From assembly GCA_903926385.1 (NCBI GenBank), contig CAIYIS010000048.1:110535-174534 (forward strand): a DNA stretch of 64,000 nt, in the 5' to 3' direction. A program made the position numbers and the translations under genes. Origin of the DNA: an uncultured Bacteroidota bacterium (GTDB lineage Bacteria; Bacteroidota; Bacteroidia; 2-12-FULL-35-15). Below, piece after piece: positions 18,344 through 25,702 of this stretch (position 1 is its first letter; each line of letters begins with the position of its first letter). The notes beneath the pieces are model-generated. The model did no database searches and was not told the origin of the DNA. It saw only the letters and a list, made by a program, of their open reading frames with translations.

Positions 18344-19726
18344 TTAACTCAGTCTTTCGAACTTACTAGTAAAATGCCTTAAAAATAAAGGCTCCTCAGT
18401 AATTTTAAGTCCTTTTGTATTGGCCTTGTTTTTTAGCAATTTTTCAAAAACCTCCACCACATATTCAATGTGGCTTTGGGTGTATACTCTTCGAGGGATA
18501 GCCAAACGTACGAGTTCCATAGGAGCAGGAATAAGTTTGCCGTTTTCGTCATATTTACCAAACATAACAGAGCCAATCTCCACCGCACGAATTCCTCCTG
18601 TCAAATAAAGCTCGCATACCAGCGCTTGTCCGGGGTATTCGTGAACGGGAATATGCGAATACAATTCTTTGGCATCTATGTACACAGCATGTCCTCCAAT
18701 AGGCCAGATAAGAGGCACACCCATTTCTTTGAGTTTTTCGCCCAAAAAGGTGGTGCTTGTAATACGGTAATGCAAGTAATCGGGCTCAAATACCTCGCGT
18801 AAACCAATAGCTATGGCTTCCATATCTCTGCCCGAAAGTCCGCCATATGTGGCAAACCCTTCGGTGATGATAAGCAAATTTTTGCAGGCATTGGCAAGTT
18901 CTTCGTTTCTTAAAGATAAAAAACCTCCCATATTAACCAGAGCATCTTTTTTAGCACTCATTACGGCACCATCTGTAAGTGCAAACATTTCCTGTGCTAT
19001 CTGTTTGTACGTTTTGTTTTCGTATCCTTTTTCTCGAAGCTTAATGAAATAAGCATTTTCGGCAACACGGCAGCAATCGAGGAAATATTTTATGTTATGT
19101 TTTTTGCAGACAGCGCCCACTGCTTTTGCATTTTCCATACTCACCGGTTGGCCTCCTCCGCTATTGTTGGTAACAGTCAGAATAACCCCTGCAATGTTGG
19201 CAGCACCTTTTTCCTTAATCAATTCTTCCAATTTTTTCACATCCATATTTCCTTTAAACGGATGATATGTTTTTGGGTCATGGCCTTCCTCGCAAGGAAT
19301 GTCGATGGCATCGGCACCCGAAAACTCAATATTGGCACGGGTAGTATCGAAGTGAGTATTGCTGATAAATATTTTGCCTTTCCCCCCCAAATGTCCGTAC
19401 AAAATTCGTTCACCGGCACGGCCCTGGTGAGTAGGTAAAATAAATTCATGTCCGGTTAAATCGAGAATAGCATCTCTCATTTTGTGCCAACTGCTGGCTC
19501 CTGCGTACGATTCATCACCCTGCATAATACCTGCCCATTGTTCCGAACTCATGGCCGAAGTACCGCTGTCGGTAAGAAAATCAATAATTACCTTATCAGA
19601 ATCAAGCGCAAATGGATTAAAATTTGCTTCTTTCAGATATTGTTTTCGTTGTGCCAACGTGCTTAAATGAATGGGTTCAACCATTTTAATCTTAAACGGT
19701 TCGATAATAGTTTTAAAGTCTTCCAT
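18344..19726 (-). CDS. tnaA: Tryptophanase (L-tryptophan indole-lyase)
   Basis: 460 aa, PLP-dependent beta-eliminating lyase turning tryptophan into indole, pyruvate and ammonia. Visible features: LTDSGTSAMS, THQGRAGE (R103), the PLP-binding LDCCRVAENAYF (D217, R220), and the Schiff-base lysine K260 in MSAKKDALVNMGG. The segment GIRAVEIGS and the C-terminal LRHFTSKF with its His match tryptophanase; tyrosine phenol-lyases have an Arg-containing S-M-E-R-G in place of VEIG. It lies 54 nt after norB with no terminator between, so it may be the last gene of the nor-like operon. Its own terminator is clear. Confidence 0.92.
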   Translation of the reverse strand: MEDFKTIIEPFKIKMVEPIHLSTLAQRKQYLKEANFNPFALDSDKVIIDFLTDSGTSAMSSEQWAGIMQGDESYAGASSWHKMRDAILDLTGHEFILPTHQGRAGERILYGHLGGKGKIFISNTHFDTTRANIEFSGADAIDIPCEEGHDPKTYHPFKGNMDVKKLEELIKEKGAANIAGVILTVTNNSGGGQPVSMENAKAVGAVCKKHNIKYFLDCCRVAENAYFIKLREKGYENKTYKQIAQEMFALTDGAVMSAKKDALVNMGGFLSLRNEELANACKNLLIITEGFATYGGLSGRDMEAIAIGLREVFEPDYLHYRITSTTFLGEKLKEMGVPLIWPIGGHAVYIDAKELYSHIPVHEYPGQALVCELYLTGGIRAVEIGSVMFGKYDENGKLIPAPMELVRLAIPRRVYTQSHIEYVVEVFEKLLKNKANTKGLKITEEPLFLRHFTSKFERLS

Positions 19727-19780
19727 AATAAATTTAAAGTGTGAATAAATAAAATTGTTGTAAAAAAATGAATGAAAAGG

Positions 19781-21133
19781 TTATCTTGAAATAGTTTTTT
19801 TGTTAAATACATTTCGTCTGAAATACGCATTCAGTAAGTCGATGGCAAGAGCCACAATGGAAATCATAAGCAAACTTCCGGAAATAACAAAAAGCATAAA
19901 CCATCCGTGCATATTACTCATCATGGTGGTAAAAGTATAAGTCTGATTACTCATTTGCCATGAACCTTTGGTAAGCCCAATAATTATAAGAGTGACCCAA
20001 AATATAAGATTGGAAATTTGAAGCATCCAGAAAAAGAAATTAGAAAGTTTGGAATAATTACCTTCTTTGTTATCGTCTGTTTTCAAAAACTCGAAGCAGG
20101 CACCCAAAACAATCATCGTGTTGATACCAATAGTTGTACCCATCGCATGTGCTACTGTAATGTGAGTTCCGTGTGTATACAAGTTAAGAACCGGAATTGA
20201 CATTAGAATAGCAAGCGCAAGATTGAAGAACACCCATACTTCGGAGGCAATTAAAAAACGGAAAGGGAAATAATGAAAAAACTTTTGAGCATCTGTAATT
20301 GTTTTGCGGAACAAATAAATAATACGGGCAAGAATAATCCACTCGGTCATACTTACAATGTAACTAACATAACGCACATAACTATCGGTAGGCAATGTGT
20401 AAATATGATGCCCCCAATTAAACATCAGATTAAATAAACCGAGGAAATACATACGGAAAGCGAGGTGAGAACCTGCATATTTATTGCCTTTGCTTATTTT
20501 TTCCATCAAAAAGAAAGCAGTACCATATATCATCTGATTCCATGCACCTACCAGAGCACCGTTGGCTTTCCACTGAATGGTCATGTCTTTAACAAAGTGT
20601 TCGCGGAAGTAAGGAAATTCCCAAAGATAATTTTCGGTAAAAGTGAGGAGAAAGAAAAAGATGCCGGTCATCCACATCCACATGTACACTCTCCAATGTT
20701 TGATATTTAAAACGGCTTTTAAAAAATTGACAATAAAGAGCAACCATGCAATGACAATAATAATGGCGTATTGGGGAGGAAATTCCCAGTATTCTCTTCC
20801 TCCAAATTGCATATTTACATAAGAAAAGAACACCACAAATATGGCGCAAATCCACAAAGCCAACTGTACATAAGCTATGGGGGAACTTATTTTGTTCGGA
20901 GCAATAAAATGAATACAACTGTAAACACAGCCACTTGCTCCTATCAAAAGGAAAAACATAATGCTGGAAACATGCAAAGGGCGAAGCTGTATAAAACCAA
21001 GCCAAGCTTTGGAATAGCCCGGTGCCACATAATTAATAGATGCAATTACTCCGAATACAGACCCCACCAGCAACATTACCAATGCTACGGCCAGAAAAGA
21101 TTTCCCAATTTTATTTTCGTTTTCAGTTACCAT
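19781..21133 (-). CDS. norB: NorB-like haem-copper oxidase family subunit (variant active site)
   Basis: 450 aa with about 12 membrane segments, the size of the catalytic subunit of cytochrome-c-dependent nitric oxide reductase (2 NO to N2O). It keeps the low-spin haem His54 (LRPLHVSS), the FeB pair H242-H243 (NWGHHIYTLP), E264, and H329 in YTHGTHITVAH. Ungapped alignment from memory to Pseudomonas NorB gives changes at three conserved sites: the first FeB His and the following Glu become G192 and G196, and the second haem b His (HxH motif) becomes M331. It overlaps norC by 11 nt. Automated pipelines often label such genes cbb3 oxidase subunit I. The family is sure; reductase activity is not. 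Confidence 0.85.
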   Translation of the reverse strand: MVTENENKIGKSFLAVALVMLLVGSVFGVIASINYVAPGYSKAWLGFIQLRPLHVSSIMFFLLIGASGCVYSCIHFIAPNKISSPIAYVQLALWICAIFVVFFSYVNMQFGGREYWEFPPQYAIIIVIAWLLFIVNFLKAVLNIKHWRVYMWMWMTGIFFFLLTFTENYLWEFPYFREHFVKDMTIQWKANGALVGAWNQMIYGTAFFLMEKISKGNKYAGSHLAFRMYFLGLFNLMFNWGHHIYTLPTDSYVRYVSYIVSMTEWIILARIIYLFRKTITDAQKFFHYFPFRFLIASEVWVFFNLALAILMSIPVLNLYTHGTHITVAHAMGTTIGINTMIVLGACFEFLKTDDNKEGNYSKLSNFFFWMLQISNLIFWVTLIIIGLTKGSWQMSNQTYTFTTMMSNMHGWFMLFVISGSLLMISIVALAIDLLNAYFRRNVFNKKTISR

Positions 21134-21542
21134 TTTTTGAAATCATTCCGTTACGTTCTTTTGTATATGTTCTCGGGTCGGCTATTCCGCTTGCATTGGT
21201 AGAGCGCAAAAATTCTATTAATGCTGTTTTTTCTTCATCACTTAAATTAAATGCAGGCATTTGGGCATTTCCCGATTGGGTGATGGCTAAAATATAAAGA
21301 GAATCTTTACCCTGAACAGAAACAATATTGGTTAAATCAGGCCCAAGATATCCACCTAAACCATACATTTGATGACAACTCTGACAATTGTATTTTTGCC
21401 AAACCATCTGACCTTTTAATGCTAAAGGAGAATCGTATTTTTTTGAATAGGTAAAATTTTGTGAAGTATATAATAAGTATGAATAAGCGAAAAAGCTTAA
21501 CAGTAAAAGGGTAATCATATACTTCGGCCAACTGTGTTTCAT
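21123..21542 (-). CDS. norC: NorC-like membrane-anchored cytochrome c
   Basis: 139 aa. One N-terminal membrane anchor (YMITLLLLSFFAYSYLLY) is followed by a single c-type haem site NCQSCHQMYGLGGYLGPDLTNI-type segment (CxxCH near residue 58) and a Met ligand in QMPAFNLSDEEK. The G-x-G-x-Y-x-x-P-x-L-x-N pattern after the haem site is characteristic of NorC. It passes electrons to NorB. It overlaps the upstream 12-TM gene by four nucleotides (ATGA) and norB by 11, so the three are translationally coupled. Confidence 0.92.
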   Translation of the reverse strand: MKHSWPKYMITLLLLSFFAYSYLLYTSQNFTYSKKYDSPLALKGQMVWQKYNCQSCHQMYGLGGYLGPDLTNIVSVQGKDSLYILAITQSGNAQMPAFNLSDEEKTALIEFLRSTNASGIADPRTYTKERNGMISKNGN

Positions 21543-22774
21543 GCGTTCGCTTCGTTTAGTATTTTGTTTTTATATTGACTGGTAACAAATAAAACCAGAC
21601 CTGTAAATATAATAAGTGCTGCCAAAAGTAATAATTCATTTGAATATGGAATGTAGACGTATTCCATTCCTTCGGCTCCCTGCATAAGCAGCATTATTTC
21701 GTTAAATATCATACCTGTCACAAAAATAATAATTCCAGTAACAGCAGTTTTACCTAATGAAATAAATTTGCTGGAAGCCATGTAGCCTAAAATGCCTAAG
21801 GTAATAACTCCGAATAATACTAGATGCAAATATCCGATAACGATGGGACGGAATCCGAAAGCTAAATCGCTGATGGGTGGATACACGGAGATAGTTTGCA
21901 ACAATACTTTGACAGTGCAGGCAAACGCAGATAACATAAGCAGAACTTTTCCTGTTTTGGATGTAGCATTATTTAAAATGGCTTTATTGGAAACAATTAT
22001 TTTTAAAAACATAAACCAACCCACAACCTGAGCCAATGCCGCTACTATTACCAAAACATACAACCAAACGGGCAAAGGCATCCAAAGTGTGGAAAGAAAG
22101 TAAGCCGGAAAACAAGCCAGGAAGAATATGTAGAATATAGCTTTACTCCATTTGTGATTTATTTGCAGCAGTTCAAGTTTGTCGGCTATTAAACCCATGC
22201 AGGCAAAAAAGAACCAACCGTTGTATTGAAAATGCAGGTAATAGTAATTTGAAGATAGATACCAATTTTGATGAATAACATGAGCGGCCATCATAAAAGA
22301 TAAAGCAAAAGCACCAAGGGATGAAATGACACTAAACAAACAGGCAGCATTAAACCAATACCTACTGATGGAAGTAAGTTGAAGCCGTTTGGCATCTTTC
22401 CAGAAATATACGGCAAAAACATAAGACACCGCAACCGAAAGTGTGGAAAAGGAAATAGAAAACAAACCATAGCCTTCTACCGGAAAACTCAGCACCATAC
22501 CATAGGCAGAAATTAAATTAGTAATAAGTAACCATCGGTATCGTTTAAAGGCATCGGTAAGTCCTTTGATGTATAAAAATGCCACCATAAGTGCCATAAG
22601 CGCAGCTGTAACCCAACCGGTAAACGCAAAATGCGAATGCCCGTGGAGCAATTGTTTTTGGTCGATAAAGGGTAGCGAAAATGCAATTTTATACCTTAGA
22701 ATTATTCCAATAAATGAAACAATAGTTAGGTTAAGAATGGCTATTCGAAGCCATTTATGTAAATAAAATTGCAT
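21539..22774 (-). CDS. 12-TM histidine-bearing membrane protein, first gene of nor-like operon
   Basis: 411 aa and almost entirely hydrophobic, with about 12 membrane helices. Histidines lie at helix positions reminiscent of haem-copper oxidase fold proteins: H44-x-H46-x-H48 (LLHGHSHFAFTGW), H165 and H168 (AAHVIHQNW), H181 (YYLHFQYNGWFFF) and one in GYLHLVLFGV. I do not recognise a named family; it is not NnrS by its N-terminus. Its position, overlapping norC, suggests a role in assembly, haem supply or NO/electron handling by the NorBC-like complex. Expressed from the divergent FNR-type promoter region. Confidence 0.8.
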   Translation of the reverse strand: MQFYLHKWLRIAILNLTIVSFIGIILRYKIAFSLPFIDQKQLLHGHSHFAFTGWVTAALMALMVAFLYIKGLTDAFKRYRWLLITNLISAYGMVLSFPVEGYGLFSISFSTLSVAVSYVFAVYFWKDAKRLQLTSISRYWFNAACLFSVISSLGAFALSFMMAAHVIHQNWYLSSNYYYLHFQYNGWFFFACMGLIADKLELLQINHKWSKAIFYIFFLACFPAYFLSTLWMPLPVWLYVLVIVAALAQVVGWFMFLKIIVSNKAILNNATSKTGKVLLMLSAFACTVKVLLQTISVYPPISDLAFGFRPIVIGYLHLVLFGVITLGILGYMASSKFISLGKTAVTGIIIFVTGMIFNEIMLLMQGAEGMEYVYIPYSNELLLLAALIIFTGLVLFVTSQYKNKILNEANA

Positions 22775-22920
22775 ACGCTAAATGAATGAAAATTACCGCA
22801 AAAGTGATGTTACACTAACGCAAAACCTTAATAGGTTTTAAAAGTTGTATTCTGCGGGTGCTTTTAAAAACATCCCTCCAATACTCTACTTTATTCGTTT
22901 CAAAATGTGAAAATCGATGG

Positions 22921-22928
22921 CAAAAATA
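22921..22928 (-). promoter_or_regulatory. -7 box of the nor-like operon
   Basis: CAAAAATA on the plus strand reads TATTTTTG on the minus strand (TAnnTTTG). Its centre (22924.5) is exactly 35 bp from the centre of the FNR-type palindrome. It implies a leader of about 143 nt that contains a 7-bp dyad AAAACCT-TAAT-AGGTTTT at 22822-22839. Confidence 0.5.
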
Positions 22929-22952
22929 GGTTTTATTTCCTCAATTTTCCAT

Positions 22953-22966
22953 TTGATATAAATCAT
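22953..22966. promoter_or_regulatory. FNR/DNR-type operator between divergent promoters
   Basis: TTGAT-ATAA-ATCAT matches the FNR-family consensus TTGAT-N4-ATCAA at 9 of 10 positions. It lies exactly midway between the two -7 boxes (22921-22928 and 22991-22998; 35.0 bp centre to centre on both sides), so it would be at about -41.5/-42 for both transcripts, the class II activation position. The regulator gene is not in the window. Confidence 0.65.
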
Positions 22967-22998
22967 TTGTGATTATTTCCATTTTTCGTTTACATTTG
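22966..22998 (+). promoter_or_regulatory. Promoter of the cytochrome c gene
   Basis: TTTG (22966-22969), 21-nt spacer, TACATTTG (22991-22998): a full Bacteroidota -33/-7 promoter. Predicted start near 23001, with a leader of about 114 nt. The -33 element touches the FNR-type palindrome. Confidence 0.65.
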
Positions 22999-23114
22999 CA
23001 ACCGTTTTATTTCAAGAATAATTATTCTGATTACAACAAAAAAAAGAACTTGAGGAAACAAGTTAACCAACTTAAAATTGTAACTAAAATCATCAACCCT
23101 TAAAAAAAATAAGT

Positions 23115-23564
23115 ATGAAAAAACTTTTTACGATTAGTACATTCATTTCGTTCGCTTTTATAATTGCATCGTGTGGTGAAGCAAGCAAAACACCTACTGC
23201 AGCTGTTGACCCTAATTATAACCCACAAATAGGTGAAGGGAAATTTAAAGATTTTGTGATGCCTGAAACGCTTGACCCAACTAAAACTGAAACTGGTCAA
23301 AAAGTATTTAAAGTAAAATGCTCAGCATGCCATAAACTTACTGATGAAAAACTAGTAGGCCCGGGATGGAAAGGGGTTACTGCTAAACGTAAAGCAGCTT
23401 GGATTATGAACTTTATAACCAATACAGACGAAATGATTAATAAAGATCCGGAAGCACAGGCACAGCTTTCTATTTGTTTGGTTCGTATGCCTAATCAGGC
23501 GTTGAGCGATGATGAAGCACAGGGATTGGTTCAGTTTATGCGTCAAAACGACATTTCTAAATAA
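23115..23564 (+). CDS. Class I cytochrome c lipoprotein
   Basis: 149 aa. A lipoprotein signal ends in FIIASCGEA. One c-type haem site is seen in KCSACHKLTDEKLVGPGW, and a likely Met ligand in LVRMPNQALSDDEA, giving a mono-haem cytochrome c of about 12 kDa anchored in a membrane and facing the periplasm. It is divergent from the nor-like operon and shares its FNR-type operator, so it is a good candidate for the electron donor to NorC or for a general anaerobic/nitrosative cytochrome. The sucC gene downstream has its own promoter-like box. Confidence 0.9.
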   Translation: MKKLFTISTFISFAFIIASCGEASKTPTAAVDPNYNPQIGEGKFKDFVMPETLDPTKTETGQKVFKVKCSACHKLTDEKLVGPGWKGVTAKRKAAWIMNFITNTDEMINKDPEAQAQLSICLVRMPNQALSDDEAQGLVQFMRQNDISK

Positions 23565-23612
23565 GTTATCAGACATTCGAATTCCATATTCGATTGGTGA
23601 GATAATTTAGTT

Positions 23613-23620
23613 TACTTTTG
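23613..23620 (+). promoter_or_regulatory. -7 promoter box ahead of sucC
   Basis: TACTTTTG, an exact TAnnTTTG match 104 nt before the sucC ATG. No -33 TTTG at the ideal distance. Confidence 0.4.
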
Positions 23621-23723
23621 GAAAAATTAAATTGGTAACCACAACGGAATTATTGAAATTGCTGTTGACATTTTGTCAGCAACAAAAGGTACAGAAAAAA
23701 TAAAATAACACTATATATACATT

Positions 23724-24935
23724 ATGAATTTACACGAGTATCAAGGAAAAACGGTTTTGAAGTCGTTTGGTGTGGCGGTGCAAGAAGGCATAGTAGCCGA
23801 ATCGCCTGAAAAAGCAGTAGACGCTGCTAAGTTATTAAAAATACAAACCGGAACCGGATGGTGGGTTGTAAAAGCCCAGATACATGCTGGAGGAAGAGGA
23901 AAAGGAAAAATAAAAGGTACGGAACAACGCGGTGTGGCTTTGGCTAAATCGTTGGAAGATGTTCTTTCTATTTCTACTAATATTCTTGGAAACGACCTTG
24001 TAACAGCTCAAACAGGCGAAAAAGGCAAACGAGTTAGCAAAGTGCTCATTGCTCAGGATGTTTATTATCCGGGCGAATCGCCAACCAAGGAGTTTTATGT
24101 TTCGGTGTTACTGGACAGAGCTAAAGGACGTAATACTATTATGTATTCTACCGAAGGTGGAATGGATATAGAAACAGTTGCTCACAATACTCCTCACCTT
24201 ATTTTTAAAGAAGAAATAGACCCTAAAGTAGGACTTAGAGATTTTCAATGCCGCAAAGTGGCTTTTAATCTTGGCCTTACAGGCGAGGCTTTTAAACAAA
24301 TGACTAAGTTTATTTCTGCCCTTTATAAAGCTTACGAAGCTACCGATTCTTCTATGTTCGAAATTAATCCGGTACTTAAAACATCCGACAATAAAATTAT
24401 TGCTGTCGATTCGAAAGTTACTTTGGATAACAATTCGCTTTTCCGTCATCCTGATTTATTGGCGCTTCGCGATGTTACCGAAGAAGACCCAACTGAAGTG
24501 GAAGCAGGTGAAAACGATTTGAACTATGTAAAACTGGATGGTAATGTAGGTTGTATGGTAAACGGAGCTGGACTGGCTATGGCTACCATGGATATTATTA
24601 AACTTTCGGGAGGCGACCCTGCTAATTTCCTTGATGTGGGAGGTACTGCCAATGCTGCCCGTGTGGAGCAAGCATTCCGCATTATTTTAAAAGATAAAAA
24701 TGTAAAAGCTATATTGGTTAATATTTTTGGAGGTATTGTGCGTTGCGACAGAGTGGCACAAGGAATTGTGGATGCTTATAAAAATATGGGAAACATTACT
24801 GTTCCTATCATTATTCGTTTGCAAGGAACCAATGCTGTAGAGGCTAAAAAAATAATTGACGAATCAGGTCTTAAAGTTTATTCGGCTATTACCTTGCAAG
24901 AAGCTGCTGATTTGGTAAAAAAAGTGGTTGCTTAG
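23724..24935 (+). CDS. sucC: Succinyl-CoA synthetase beta subunit
   Basis: 403 aa, the usual length. TCA-cycle enzyme interconverting succinyl-CoA and succinate with formation of ADP/GDP-linked triphosphate. Recognised by the start MNLHEYQGKTVLKSFGV, the ATP-grasp segment VKAQIHAGGRGKGKIKG, EINPVLKT (metal ligands), and the C-terminal GGTANAARVEQAFRIIL and NIFGGIVRCDRVAQGI segments. The alpha subunit gene (sucD) is not adjacent, so the two subunits are encoded apart, as is common in Bacteroidota. Confidence 0.97.
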   Translation: MNLHEYQGKTVLKSFGVAVQEGIVAESPEKAVDAAKLLKIQTGTGWWVVKAQIHAGGRGKGKIKGTEQRGVALAKSLEDVLSISTNILGNDLVTAQTGEKGKRVSKVLIAQDVYYPGESPTKEFYVSVLLDRAKGRNTIMYSTEGGMDIETVAHNTPHLIFKEEIDPKVGLRDFQCRKVAFNLGLTGEAFKQMTKFISALYKAYEATDSSMFEINPVLKTSDNKIIAVDSKVTLDNNSLFRHPDLLALRDVTEEDPTEVEAGENDLNYVKLDGNVGCMVNGAGLAMATMDIIKLSGGDPANFLDVGGTANAARVEQAFRIILKDKNVKAILVNIFGGIVRCDRVAQGIVDAYKNMGNITVPIIIRLQGTNAVEAKKIIDESGLKVYSAITLQEAADLVKKVVA

Positions 24936-25010
24936 GGTAAAGTTGTAAATTATTTGTTGTTGAAAGGATAGACATTCATTTTTTTGTTCGATTCCTTGGT
25001 TGTTGGCAAG

Positions 25011-25036
25011 AGGCCGTCTGAAAAGACGGCCTTTTT
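25011..25036 (+). terminator. Intrinsic terminator after sucC
   Basis: AGGCCGTCT-GAAA-AGACGGCCT stem-loop (25011-25032) with a GNRA tetraloop followed by a T-run. Confidence 0.88.
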
Positions 25037-25702
25037 GTTTTTGGGATTATAGTTCAAAGTTAGAAAGTTTAAAGTTCAAAGTTGGAGGGGCAGGAAGTTA
25101 GCCACAGATTCACAGATTAAGGTTTCTTTTGCTCAATTGCCTATTGATTAATTGAAAAATTGCTTGTTTTTTAGCATTATCAATTTCTTTCCGATGCGGT
25201 AGCCCTTCTTGCAAATGCGCAAACCTCTCTTGCAGATGTGCAAGCCCCTCTTGCAGATGCGCAAGCCTCTCTTGCATATGCGCAAGCCTCTCTTGCATAT
25301 GTGCAAGCCCCTCTTGCATATGTGCAAGCCCCTCTTGCATATGTGCAAGCCCCTCTTGCAGATGCGCAAGCCTCTCTTGCAGCTACGCAAGCCCCTCTTG
25401 CATATGTGCAAGCCTCTTTTGCAGATGCGCAAGCCTCTTTTGCAGATACGCAAGCCATTTTTGGTATAAAAAACAACGAACCGCTATTATAAATAGCCAT
25501 TGACAACTCTCTTTTACAACAAAACAAAACAGTAAAGGATTTTAAAACTCCGAGCAGAGACGCTCAGGACTTTTTTGTACTTAATAACTAAACCGAAAAA
25601 ACGATATACTTATCGTAACTTATCAACCACCTGACCTTTTTATTTTTTTTGTTAGAATAAATCTCTTTACTTCACAGAAAATTTCATATTAATTTAACTT
25701 AA
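25033..25702. other. Long intergenic spacer before susC
   Basis: About 670 bp without a gene. It holds an AAAGTTCAAAGTT-type degenerate repeat (25051-25086), the 21-bp tandem array B (25208-25459), and a dyad ACGATA-TACT-TATCGT at 25601-25616, which could be an operator for the SusC/SusD genes about 90 bp away. No clear TAnnTTTG promoter box was seen ahead of susC. Confidence 0.6.
25208..25459. repeat. 21-bp tandem array B, twelve units
   Basis: Twelve consecutive units of exactly 21 bp (25208, 25229, 25250 and so on to 25439-25459). The core is TTGCATATGTGCAAGCC with variants GATG/GCG inside; the central TTGCA-TATG-TGCAA is a perfect dyad in four units and near-perfect in others. Because 21 is a multiple of three, all frames stay open and give artificial heptad peptides on both strands (for example MQEGLAH repeated on the minus strand). 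No start site, signal or non-repeat domain supports a real protein. Confidence 0.93.

Noticed and set aside
18344..19726. Tyrosine phenol-lyase
   Set aside because: The segment GIRAVEIGS and the C-terminal LRHFTSKF match tryptophanase, and the Arg typical of tyrosine phenol-lyase is absent.
19781..21133. cbb3-type cytochrome c oxidase subunit I
   Set aside because: Adjacent cytochrome is NorC-like, no CcoO/CcoP genes are present, and the conserved glutamate E264 and overall alignment fit NorB.
25208..25459. CRISPR array
   Set aside because: The units are contiguous 21-mers with no unique spacers, and no cas genes are present.
25110..25527. Open frames over array B that encode heptad-repeat peptides on both strands
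   Set aside because: They exist only because the 21-bp unit is a multiple of three; no start site, signal sequence or unique domain supports any one frame.
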